Shown here piece after piece: positions 1 to 7,451 of a stretch of 64,000 nucleotides of DNA. The notes beneath the pieces were generated by a model. The model saw nothing but the letters and a program-made list of their open reading frames with translations, ran no database searches and had not been told where the DNA came from. Position 1 is the first letter of the stretch; every line of letters starts with the position of its first letter. The stretch is taken from NCBI GenBank assembly GCA_964235945.1, contig CAXSDV010000008.1, positions 16,220-80,219 on the forward strand. The letters run 5' to 3'. The position numbers and the translations under genes are program-made. The stretch is from JASLDZ01 sp964235945. GTDB lineage: Bacteria; Pseudomonadota; Alphaproteobacteria; Caulobacterales; Caulobacteraceae.

Positions 1-1199
1 GTGAGCTCCGTATCCTTGGTGAAGGTGTGGGAGAAGACCGCTTCCGGCTCCGAGGACGTCGCGTCATAGGCGACGGCCGACGCCTGCGCCACCGGCTGCG
101 CGCTGAGCGAACGGGCGGAGGCGTCCAGGTACAGGGGCGTGTACTCGGTGCGTGCGAGCGGCCATTCGGCCTCGACGCGCTCCTCGCCGACGTCGATCCC
201 CTCGCGCACCTCCAGCCGGACCTTCGGCCAGTCGTCGACCTCGTTCGGTATGTCCTTCAGGAAGCGGTCGAAGAAGGCGAGTTGCCGCCGCGTGCTTTCC
301 TCGGTGTACATGCGCGCCCACTTGTTGCGCCCGTGCACCTCCAGCCACTTGCGGTCGGTTCCCAGACGCATGAAAGCGGAGAGGGAGCCGCGCGTGTGCA
401 CCGCGTGGTCGCTCCAGCAGGAGATCACGTAGGTGGGCACGTCGATCGCTTCGACCGCAGGCACCTTGCTTTGCCAGTATGCGTCGAAGAAGGGGTGGAC
501 CTCCATCGCCGTCACCCAGTTCTCGGCGCGATTGAGCGAATTGCGCGTTTGGGAATTCCAGAACTTGATGAAGCCCGGGTTGGGCACCCCGCCGTGCGCC
601 ACGATCTCGCGGTACAGGTCGCTCATGCCGTCGTAGGGCATCAGCGCGGCCAAGTGGGGCGGTCGGGTCGCACCGGCGAACCATTGCACGATGCCGAAAT
701 AGGAGGCGCCGCCCATGCCCACCTTGCCGTTGGACCAGGGCTGCTCGGCGATCCACTCGATCGTGTCGTGGATGTCGATCCCCTCCTGCGGCGACCAGGT
801 CGTCACGTCGCCCTCGGATTGGTTGATGCCTCGGGGATCGGGAACGACGATCGCGTAGCCCGCCGGGCACCAGGTGAGCGGATCCTGCGCCTCGATGGGC
901 GCATAGTCCGAAACGCCCGCATTGTGCGTGAAGATGGAGCGCGCCGGCTCGGGCCAGCGGAAGTGCTTGCCGTAGCCGCTCCACAGCAACACGGTGGGCA
1001 GCGGCCCTTCCGAGCCGGCCGGTCGGTAGATGTCGGTGTAGATCGTCACGCCGTCGCGCAGCTTCACTGCGACGTCATAGTCGATGGTCAGGCCGTCCAC
1101 GGTCACCTGGCGCGGGTTGAAGCCCGGATAACCCCGCCCCTTCGGGTCGAGTCCCGGCTCCATCACCTCCTGGTCGATGCCGTTCAACGTCTCGCCCAC
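1..1199 (-). CDS. CocE/NonD-family serine hydrolase (X-Pro dipeptidyl-peptidase S15 fold), C-terminus cut by window edge
   Basis: Alpha/beta hydrolase of the CocE/NonD (S15-like) family, which cleaves acyl esters or amides; the substrate cannot be told from sequence. The frame reads without a stop from a GTG at 1199 to the left edge (399 residues; the family is usually 550-670, so the C-terminal jelly-roll part is missing). The nucleophile elbow GMGGASYFG carries Ser166, preceded by the typical family stretch VPDPRGINQSEGD at about 120. The start is set by an in-frame TGA 15 nt upstream and by GAGAGGAG six bases before the GTG. It lies 63 bp behind the VOC gene on the same strand and is probably co-transcribed with it. 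Family identification is firm; the reaction is unknown. Confidence 0.85.
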   Translation of the reverse strand, partial: MGETLNGIDQEVMEPGLDPKGRGYPGFNPRQVTVDGLTIDYDVAVKLRDGVTIYTDIYRPAGSEGPLPTVLLWSGYGKHFRWPEPARSIFTHNAGVSDYAPIEAQDPLTWCPAGYAIVVPDPRGINQSEGDVTTWSPQEGIDIHDTIEWIAEQPWSNGKVGMGGASYFGIVQWFAGATRPPHLAALMPYDGMSDLYREIVAHGGVPNPGFIKFWNSQTRNSLNRAENWVTAMEVHPFFDAYWQSKVPAVEAIDVPTYVISCWSDHAVHTRGSLSAFMRLGTDRKWLEVHGRNKWARMYTEESTRRQLAFFDRFLKDIPNEVDDWPKVRLEVREGIDVGEERVEAEWPLARTEYTPLYLDASARSLSAQPVAQASAVAYDATSSEPEAVFSHTFTKDTEL

Positions 1200-1262
1200 G
1201 AAGATCTCCTCTCAGGACTATGCGGATGCGCCGGCCGCCGGACGGCGGGCGCGGATGACGGG

Positions 1263-2249
1263 TCAGCCGTGCGCCGGCTCGGGTTTCGCCGGGCCCCGCC
1301 ACCATTTCGGCGGCTCCGGCGAGTAGCCGAACAGCCGTTCGACCTCCAACGGGATCGACAGCGTCTTCATGTGGTGCGCCAAGGCGCCGACCACGTGGTT
1401 GCCGCCGATGAACGAGGCGGGCTCGGGCACGGTCCAGTCGAGCCCCGCGGCTTTGACGCGCTGAAACACGCCGCCGGTCTCCTCCGGATCGCGGTGGCCG
1501 ACCCCGATCGTCTTGAAGCCCTGGCGGTCGAGCCCGTCGTCCAGCGGACGCGGCCGGCCCGCCGGCGTTTCGTATTGGACCACCTCCAGGAAGGTCGTGC
1601 CCCCGCGAAGCACCGCCGTGCGGCGGCGCGCGTCGGGGAGGCCCCAGAGCCTCTCCTGGTCGGCCGCATGCAGCTCCACGTCGACCGCCTCGAGCCCGAC
1701 GACGTCGCGGAAGAAGGCGGTCGCCTCGTCGAGGTCCGTCACGGAGAGGGTGACGTAGACCACGGCGGGCTCCAGGTCGTGGTAGCGGTCCCGCTCCCCG
1801 GGCAGGGCGGCCCCTTCCTCCATGATCTCGACCGGGATGCCGAGCGTCGGATCGCGGAAGCAGACCCGGCGCAGGCCGTCGACCACCATGGGGGCGGTGA
1901 GGGTCTGGACACCCAGGGCGGCGAGCCGCCGGAGCGTTTCGTCGAAGTCGGGAACGCAGACGCCGAAGCGGCAGAAACCGATGTCATTGGGCCGCCATTC
2001 CGTAGGCAGGGGCCGCTGGCGAGGGCGGGTGTGCGTCCAGAACTCGAGCTGCATCAGCTCCTGGCGACCGACCATGTAGAGGATCGTCGCCCCGCCCCAA
2101 CCGCCGAAGCCCATCACCTGCCCGTTGTGCTGGGTGTAGGTGAGCCGGTCCCCCGCGCCGGCGAAGCCGAACACCGTCGCGTAGAGGTGCTTGCAGAACG
2201 GCAGGTCGTCGCTGCCGAGGACGATCTGGACGATGTTGGGGCTTTTCAC
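1263..2249 (-). CDS. two-domain VOC (glyoxalase/dioxygenase-like) protein
   Basis: 328-residue protein of the vicinal-oxygen-chelate superfamily, which holds glyoxalases, extradiol dioxygenases and antibiotic-binding proteins. Two repeated VOC units are visible: one beginning at IVQIVLGSDDLPFCKHLY and a second beginning near residue 167 with VVYVTLSVTDLDEATAFFRD. The first unit includes the typical DIGFCRFGVCVPDFDETLRRL segment. The start is GTG (VKSPN); the Shine-Dalgarno is weak. It sits upstream of the CocE-type hydrolase in the same direction, so the pair may act on one small molecule, for example ring opening or isomerisation followed by ester cleavage. That is inference only. VOC class is confident, metal ligands and substrate were not assigned. 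Confidence 0.8.
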   Translation of the reverse strand: MKSPNIVQIVLGSDDLPFCKHLYATVFGFAGAGDRLTYTQHNGQVMGFGGWGGATILYMVGRQELMQLEFWTHTRPRQRPLPTEWRPNDIGFCRFGVCVPDFDETLRRLAALGVQTLTAPMVVDGLRRVCFRDPTLGIPVEIMEEGAALPGERDRYHDLEPAVVYVTLSVTDLDEATAFFRDVVGLEAVDVELHAADQERLWGLPDARRRTAVLRGGTTFLEVVQYETPAGRPRPLDDGLDRQGFKTIGVGHRDPEETGGVFQRVKAAGLDWTVPEPASFIGGNHVVGALAHHMKTLSIPLEVERLFGYSPEPPKWWRGPAKPEPAHG

Positions 2250-2437
2250 GCGGTCACGTCGCGCAGATCGCGTGAGCGGACTGGGTCAACCGTTCCGCCG
2301 ACGCCATCATCGCTCCCGTGGCCGTATCAACACGACTGTAGACCACCGCGGTCGCATCCGCCACAGGCGTCCGGGCGCGCGAATCGAAGGCGCCCGGCCG
2401 TCGCCGACGGCCGGCATCGCTTCACCGAGGTGGCGCG

Positions 2438-2872
2438 CTAGGCCCGCGCGGTCGCTCGTCTCTGGAAGCGCTCGGCGAACGCCGTCCAGCCCCTCCGCTT
2501 GGCGTCCGCCGTCGGGATCGGACCGTAGCGGCGCTCAAGGTCGGCCCGCAGGGCCCGCACCGCCAGGAGGTGGCCCGGGAACAGCATGTCCACCGCGGCG
2601 CCGATCACCGGCACGCCGGCCGTCAGCGCGTCCGCCCCGACGCAGGCGGTCATGCGCACCAGGGTGGCGGGCGCCGCCTCGACCTTCCAGCCCTTGTAGA
2701 CGAGCCAGGCGCCGATCCCGACCGTGTACAGGCCGCCGCCGATCGGCAGCAGCGCCAGCGCCGAGTCGAGCCCGAGGTTGAGGGGCCCGACCTTGACGAT
2801 GCGGTCGGACAAACGCGCCAGCCGCTCGCAATCGTGCAGCGTCTTCACAAAATGGGCAGGCGCTTGGCTCAT
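2438..2872 (-). CDS. DUF4112 small membrane protein
   Basis: 144 residues matching the DUF4112 pattern: an N-terminal LARLSDRIVKV stretch, then LDSALALLPIGGGLYTVG and TAGVPVIGAAVDMLFPG, two hydrophobic segments rich in Gly and Pro that probably sit in the inner membrane, and a charged C-terminus. The family has no established function. The ATG at 2872 is preceded by a strong GGAGGA Shine-Dalgarno. It stands alone between the hydrolase gene upstream (104 bp away) and the VOC gene downstream (188 bp away), all on the minus strand, with no obvious operon partner. Confidence 0.8.
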   Translation of the reverse strand: MSQAPAHFVKTLHDCERLARLSDRIVKVGPLNLGLDSALALLPIGGGLYTVGIGAWLVYKGWKVEAAPATLVRMTACVGADALTAGVPVIGAAVDMLFPGHLLAVRALRADLERRYGPIPTADAKRRGWTAFAERFQRRATARA

Positions 2873-2976
2873 GACCGTCCTCCGGATCGCTCACACCGAT
2901 ATGGGGAGCGACGGTGGGCCTTGCACACGCCTTGTTCGACGAGCGAACCGGCCGCGCAGAGGCGGCCAGCCCGAGG

Positions 2977-3891
2977 CTAAGACAACCGGGCGCGCAGGAA
3001 CCCACCCAGATCGTCGAACGCCTCCGTGCTCGTCGTAAGGTGCTGGTAGAGGATCGGGAAAACGTGGGTCATGTCCGCCCATGTCACGACGCGGACGTCG
3101 CCCCCAGCCTTCTCGACGAGTTCCATCACCCTTAGGGAGTCGTCGAGAAGCACTTCGTCCTCACCCACGTGGATCAGCAGGGGCGGCAGCTTGGACAAGT
3201 CCGCGAACACCGGCGAGGCGCGGGGGTCGCGCGTGGAACCGTCGCCCAAGTAGTTGCGGATCGCCGCCGACAGCATGCCGCGCGTCACCAGCGGATCGAC
3301 GTCCGCCTTTGCACTCATGCTCGCACCCGAGAGCGACAGGTCGGTCCACGGCGACATCAGCGCAAGACAGCGCGGTTGTGGGCCGGACGAGAGGGCGGCG
3401 TCGTGCGCGACATGGCTGGCGACGGCGAGCGTCAGCCCTGCGCCCGCGGAATCTCCGACCATCGCGAAGCGGTCGATCCCGGCGGCGATCGCCCGATAGA
3501 CCGACAAGGCGTCTTCGAAGGCGGCCGGGAACGGCCGCTCCGGGCCGAGGCCGTAATCGGGCACGAAAGCGCCGACGCCCGACCGCGCCACGATCTGGCT
3601 GACGAAAGGCCGGTACGCCCAGGCCGCTCCCACCACGTAGGCGCCGCCGTGCAGGTACAGGAGCACGCCGTCGCTCGCTTCGGCGGGACGGCACCACCAG
3701 CCGGGCACGCCCCCGACGATCCCAGGCTCGAACGACACGCCCTTCGCGGGATCCAGCTTGGAGAGGAGGTCGTCGTAGGCCGCGCGCCCTTCCGGGCCGC
3801 CCGTCAGCGGCGGAGCGAGCTTCAACATCGCCCGTATCGCGACCATCTTGGCGCGATCGGCCACACCGACATCCCGGTGATGGACAGGCAT
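2977..3891 (-). CDS. HSL-family alpha/beta hydrolase (esterase/lipase)
   Basis: 304-residue carboxylesterase of the hormone-sensitive-lipase family (arylesterase/acetyl-hydrolase type), probably cytoplasmic as no signal peptide is seen. It shows the oxyanion-hole motif HGGAY at 81-85 and the nucleophile elbow GDSAG at 146-150 (Ser148). The acid is in the VGEDEVLLDDS stretch and the base is His in DMTHVF. The frame remains open further upstream, but ATG at 3891 is preferred because GGAG lies nine bases before it and the upstream residues are low-complexity Arg-rich. It is divergent from the ketopantoate-reductase-like gene at 4033, so the 141 bp between them must hold both promoters. Substrate is unknown. 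Confidence 0.85.
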   Translation of the reverse strand: MPVHHRDVGVADRAKMVAIRAMLKLAPPLTGGPEGRAAYDDLLSKLDPAKGVSFEPGIVGGVPGWWCRPAEASDGVLLYLHGGAYVVGAAWAYRPFVSQIVARSGVGAFVPDYGLGPERPFPAAFEDALSVYRAIAAGIDRFAMVGDSAGAGLTLAVASHVAHDAALSSGPQPRCLALMSPWTDLSLSGASMSAKADVDPLVTRGMLSAAIRNYLGDGSTRDPRASPVFADLSKLPPLLIHVGEDEVLLDDSLRVMELVEKAGGDVRVVTWADMTHVFPILYQHLTTSTEAFDDLGGFLRARLS

Positions 3892-4032
3892 CAGTCTGAT
3901 CTCCGTTCCCTGGGCGTCAAGCGTACTTGCCCGCCTTCGCGACGCAGCCGGTCGACATCGTGGCCGCTGACGCGCATCGGTGGGACGCGCCACCCTATCG
4001 CGTCATGTCCGCCACTCAACTTGGAACATCCA

Positions 4033-4920
4033 ATGTCTGAGCCCGTCGAGCCGCTCCGTGTCGCCATCGTCGGCGGAGGGAGGATCGGCAGCGCCCTTGC
4101 CTTCCAGCTCAAGAAGAAGGGCGGGCATGAGGTGACCGTCGTCGCCCGGCCCGGGTCCCCCCGTCTGCAACGACTGGAAAGCGACGGCGCCATCGTCGAT
4201 GTGAAAGGCGAGCGCGCGCAGGTGCGCGTCGCCGATCATCTTGCGGCGGATGCGGCTTACGATCTCGTGATCGTCACGCTCATGGCGCACCAGATCGAGC
4301 CCATCCTGCCCGACCTGCGGCGCAGCGCGGCGACCAACGTGCTCTTCATGTTCAACACTTTCGAGCCGGAGCGTTGGGCCGACGCCGTCGGCCCTGACCG
4401 CTGCGCGTTCGGCATGCCCTTCCTGCAATCGAACCTCGACCACGAGGGGAGGTTGAGATCGGTGATCGGCGCCGGTGGCCAAAAAACGCTCGTGAGCGCC
4501 CAGCGCTGGGCCGATGTCTTCAACGCGGCGGGAATTCCCGCACGGCTTGAGCCGCAGATGCAGCTCTGGCTTCGCTGTCACGCACCCATGTGCGTGGCGT
4601 TCGAGAGCGTCTCCGTGACGGGCGAGCGCCGTGGAAAAGGCGCGCCGTGGAGCGACGCGCTGCGCTTGTCGCGTGGCGTGCACGCAAGCTTCGCGCTGAT
4701 CAAGAGCCTGGGATACCCCATCTATCCTTCCGCCAAACGGCGCATCGACACCAGTCCTGCGTGGGTGATGGCGGCCGTACTGTGGTCCCTGTCTCGCGTC
4801 CGCTCCTTCCGCAGCCTCCTGGCCAGCGGTGAAACGGAGTGTCGGGCGCTGATATCCGTGATGGCGACGGCGGCCACCGACACCATCCGCTCCAAGATAC
4901 TGGCGATGAGCCCGCTTTAA
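4033..4920 (+). CDS. ketopantoate reductase (ApbA/PanE)-family NADP-dependent oxidoreductase
   Basis: 295-residue protein with an N-terminal Rossmann fold (VAIVGGGRIGSALAFQL, GxGxxG-type loop at 14-19) followed by HEVTVVARPG, as in 2-dehydropantoate 2-reductase. The C-terminal half is helical and carries a conserved-looking basic segment, but I could not place the PanE catalytic Lys and Asn with confidence. True panE function is therefore only one possibility, and many such proteins are uncharacterised reductases. The start ATG gives MSEPVEPLRV directly before the Rossmann strand. The gene is convergent with the formate dehydrogenase membrane subunit and is followed by a small hairpin at 4974. 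Confidence 0.75.
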   Translation: MSEPVEPLRVAIVGGGRIGSALAFQLKKKGGHEVTVVARPGSPRLQRLESDGAIVDVKGERAQVRVADHLAADAAYDLVIVTLMAHQIEPILPDLRRSAATNVLFMFNTFEPERWADAVGPDRCAFGMPFLQSNLDHEGRLRSVIGAGGQKTLVSAQRWADVFNAAGIPARLEPQMQLWLRCHAPMCVAFESVSVTGERRGKGAPWSDALRLSRGVHASFALIKSLGYPIYPSAKRRIDTSPAWVMAAVLWSLSRVRSFRSLLASGETECRALISVMATAATDTIRSKILAMSPL

Positions 4921-4973
4921 CTTCGGTACGAGCTTCGATCGTAGCGATTGCGCCCGCCGGCCGGGGCGGACGA

Positions 4974-4989
4974 TCCCGTTCTTACGGGA
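4974..4989. terminator. small hairpin between convergent genes, possible bidirectional terminator
   Basis: TCCCGT and ACGGGA form a 6-bp stem around a TCTT loop in the 145-bp gap between convergent genes ending at 4920 and 5066. There is no long T tract, so termination is only suggested by position and symmetry. Confidence 0.35.
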
Positions 4990-5065
4990 GCGCCGACCGG
5001 ACGCCGCGTCACCGCCCGTCGACGGAACCACGCAGGTCCGGGCTCGCGCCGACAATTTCGCCCGG

Positions 5066-6148
5066 TCAGACGGTCTTGGGAAGGTGCTTGGGCTGGCTGA
5101 AGCGGAAGCTGATCTCCGGGCGCGAGGCCGACTCGTCGCCGACGGCCATGACCGACACGCGCAGAACCGCGCCGCCCACCAGCGTGCAAACGGAGGCGAC
5201 GGCCGCCAGGGCGTCGGCCGCCTCGTCCTCTTCCCGGGCGCGGGCCAGGAGCGAGGCGCCCAGCAGCGTCAGCGGCGCGATCACGCCCAGCCCGGTGGCG
5301 GCGATCTTCTCCACCCGACCCCAGGCGCCCTTGCCGGCTTCAGCGACCTCCTTCTTTTCGAACGCGCTCTCCTGCACCAGGCCGGCGGCCAGTTCGACGC
5401 TGAGCGCGGTGGCCTGCACCGCCTCCAGCGCCCGTCGGGTGGAGGGGTCGCGCTCGCCCAGGCGCAGGGCTGCGGCGGCCGCGGCGACCGCGGAGGAGCC
5501 GAAGCGCACCGCCAACGCCCGGGGCGCCGCCGCCCAGGTGGGGGTGGAGGTCGCCGACAGCAGGGAGGCGGTGTAGACGGACAGCCCCATGCCGCTGAGC
5601 GCCGCCGGCGCGTGCGCGAGCCGCGCGACCGGCCGCAAGCCCCGCCGCCACCCGGGAACGAGGTCGCTCAGAACCTGCGCGCCGAAGGCCGGTATGGCCG
5701 ACCCGCTGAAGGCCATCAGGATCCAGGTGCCGATGGACATGGGCGAGGTGATCTTGGCCACCCGCAACATGTTGTAGAAACGCTTGGGGCTGTGCAGGTC
5801 CCACACCAGCAGCGCCGAGCCGAGGGTGGGAGCCAGCATCATCAGCCAGCGCGCGCGCCGCACCAGCCCCGCGCTGCGGCGGGGAGCGGCCAGGTCCGCC
5901 AACCCGCTCAGCAGGGCGGACGACCCCGACAGGCCCGCCAGGAAGATGTAGCCGCCCACCATGTAGTTGTTGAACGGCGCGGGCTTGAGCTGGGATCGGC
6001 CGTAATAGGTCGGCCCCCGCCAGCCGGGCCGCCGGCCGTCGCCGCCGCGCGGCGAGGGGCGGGGCGTGTTGGATTCGTGCTCCCGGGGGCCGCGTTCGCG
6101 CGGGTCGGGCCGGGCGGAGCCGCGGGGGCGTCGGGAGAAGTCTGTCAT
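5066..6148 (-). CDS. NrfD/PsrC-type membrane subunit of formate dehydrogenase
   Basis: 360-residue integral membrane protein of the NrfD/polysulfide-reductase family, which anchors iron-sulfur/molybdenum oxidoreductases and passes electrons to quinone. Typical stretches are PFNNYMVGGYIFLAGLSG, then ALLVWDLHSPKRFYNMLRV and SPMSIGTWILMAFSG, with several further hydrophobic helices to the C-terminus. The first 50 residues are charged and Arg/Pro-rich. Its ATG overlaps the stop of the upstream iron-sulfur gene (ATGA), with GGAAG six bases before it, so the two are translationally coupled. This takes the place of the cytochrome b gamma subunit (FdoI) found in most proteobacterial membrane formate dehydrogenases. 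Confidence 0.9.
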   Translation of the reverse strand: MTDFSRRPRGSARPDPRERGPREHESNTPRPSPRGGDGRRPGWRGPTYYGRSQLKPAPFNNYMVGGYIFLAGLSGSSALLSGLADLAAPRRSAGLVRRARWLMMLAPTLGSALLVWDLHSPKRFYNMLRVAKITSPMSIGTWILMAFSGSAIPAFGAQVLSDLVPGWRRGLRPVARLAHAPAALSGMGLSVYTASLLSATSTPTWAAAPRALAVRFGSSAVAAAAAALRLGERDPSTRRALEAVQATALSVELAAGLVQESAFEKKEVAEAGKGAWGRVEKIAATGLGVIAPLTLLGASLLARAREEDEAADALAAVASVCTLVGGAVLRVSVMAVGDESASRPEISFRFSQPKHLPKTV

Positions 6149-7083
6149 CGGCGTCTTCCGGAAGGCGGAGCGGCGGCGTTGGCGGCGGCGAACACCGCCA
6201 GGGCGGCGGCGGCGAAGGCGGCCATGGCGGTCAGCCCCGCCCCGAGCGCCGGCTTGACCCGCGCGGAGGCGCGGGTGGGCGCGACCGGCAGGTTGTAGAC
6301 CTCGGGCCGGGCGGTCAGCAGGAAGAAGGCGTTGAGGTGCTCCAGCCCGCCCGTGGCCCCCGGCGTGTCCGGGGCGCCGTACAGGTAGGCGGTCTCCACC
6401 CCGCGCCCGTGCAGGTGCTCCACCCGCTCCTTGGCGATCTTCACGAGGTCGCCCACCTCGCCGAACTGGATCGAGTCGGTGGGGCAGGACTTGGAGCAGG
6501 CGGGCTCCAGCCCGCCCTTCAGCCGGTCGTAGCAGAGGGTGCACTTGTGCGCCTTGCCGTCGATCTTGGACACGTCGATCACGCCGAACGGGCAGGCGGG
6601 AATGCAGTAACCGCAGCCGTTGCAGATGTCCTGCTGCACGACCACCGTGTCGAATTCGGTCTTCCACAGGGAGCCGGTGGGGCAGGCCTCGAGGCACGGC
6701 GGGTTGTGGCAGTGCTTGCACACGTCGCTCATCATCAGCCAGCCGGACTGAAACGGCGTCTCCACATCCGTGCGTACGCCTTGGCCGCCGTCCGCGCCGT
6801 CCATCTCGATGAAGTTGACGTGGCGCCAAGTGTTGGCCGACAGGGCGCTCGTGTTGTCGTAGCTGTCGCCGGTCAGGCCCACGTCGTCGGCGGGCAGGTT
6901 GTTCCACTCCTTGCAGGCCACCTCGCACGCCTTGCAGCCGATGCAGACGGTGGTGTCGGTGAAGAAGCCGTACGACTTGCCGGGCTCGATCCTCACGCCG
7001 GCGGTCAGTTCCGCCTCGTAGGGGATCACGCCCTTGAGGGTGGAGTCCTTGTAGTCCTGCAGGCGTGGATGAAAGGCGTTCAC
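6145..7083 (-). CDS. fdhB: formate dehydrogenase iron-sulfur (beta) subunit, four [4Fe-4S] ferredoxin-type
   Basis: 312-residue electron-transfer subunit passing electrons from the molybdenum/tungsten subunit to the membrane. Sixteen cysteines form four ferredoxin-like sets: 47/50/53/57 (CIGCKACEVAC), 122/125/130/134 (CKHCHNPPCLEAC), 154/157/160/164 (CNGCGYCIPAC) and 181/184/196/200. This is the FdnH/FdoH arrangement. A C-terminal hydrophobic stretch (about 279-300) probably anchors it in the membrane. The start is GTG at 7083, three bases after the stop of the small upstream ORF; the gene overlaps the NrfD gene by four bases. Order on this strand is small ORF, iron-sulfur subunit, membrane subunit, with the catalytic subunit divergent. 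Confidence 0.93.
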   Translation of the reverse strand: MNAFHPRLQDYKDSTLKGVIPYEAELTAGVRIEPGKSYGFFTDTTVCIGCKACEVACKEWNNLPADDVGLTGDSYDNTSALSANTWRHVNFIEMDGADGGQGVRTDVETPFQSGWLMMSDVCKHCHNPPCLEACPTGSLWKTEFDTVVVQQDICNGCGYCIPACPFGVIDVSKIDGKAHKCTLCYDRLKGGLEPACSKSCPTDSIQFGEVGDLVKIAKERVEHLHGRGVETAYLYGAPDTPGATGGLEHLNAFFLLTARPEVYNLPVAPTRASARVKPALGAGLTAMAAFAAAALAVFAAANAAAPPSGRRR

Positions 7084-7086
7084 GGC

Positions 7087-7311
7087 TCAGGCCTCGCACA
7101 CGTCGACGGACTTGGCCTTGAGCCCGATGAGCTTGCCGGCCGACTGATACTTCACCTTGACGCGCGTCTGCGCCTTGGCGAGCGGGCGCAACTGGGCGGT
7201 CTCGGTGGAGGCGTTGGGGCCCAGGATGAACAGGTGCGACACCCCCGCCTCGTCCGTCAACTGGAACCGGCTCTCCTGGACGATGGTGACCACCCCAGTC
7301 ATCTCGGCCAT
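7087..7311 (-). CDS. small unknown protein heading the formate dehydrogenase electron-transfer operon
   Basis: 74-residue acidic/basic mixed protein with an alternating pattern (GVVTIVQESRFQLTDEAG, then RVKVKYQSAGKLIGLKAKS) that looks like a small beta-barrel. I do not recognise a named family. The start chosen is ATG at 7311 (MAEMTG) because GGAGG lies just before it; an ATG seven codons upstream is also open. It is the first gene of the minus-strand arm, three bases before the iron-sulfur subunit, so it is presumably co-expressed with it and may help assembly or regulation of the enzyme. Existence is supported by tight spacing and ribosome-binding site; function is unknown. Confidence 0.65.
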   Translation of the reverse strand: MAEMTGVVTIVQESRFQLTDEAGVSHLFILGPNASTETAQLRPLAKAQTRVKVKYQSAGKLIGLKAKSVDVCEA

Positions 7312-7451
7312 GTCGCCTCCGCTCGCCGCCATTCAACCGGCCGGAACGGCTCGGGTTGCAGGAGGGCGTGCGGCTTTGATACGCTCATCCGGCGCGAATG
7401 GAACGGGCGTCGCCGTCGGCGGTTGCGGTTTCGTTCGAAGGAGTGGCCCGC
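7312..7451. promoter_or_regulatory. divergent promoter region of the two formate dehydrogenase arms
   Basis: This 140-bp space separates the minus-strand arm (small ORF, fdhB, NrfD gene) from fdhA on the plus strand, so it must carry both promoters. AAGGAG eight bases before 7452 sets the fdhA start. I saw no convincing sigma-54 element; TTGCAG and TGATAC-like hexamers on the plus strand around 7358-7384 are only weak promoter candidates. Confidence 0.45.

Noticed and set aside
27..2441. 804-codon open frame on the plus strand
   Set aside because: It runs antisense to the CocE and VOC genes, with Arg/His-rich low-information sequence; an artefact of GC-rich codon bias.
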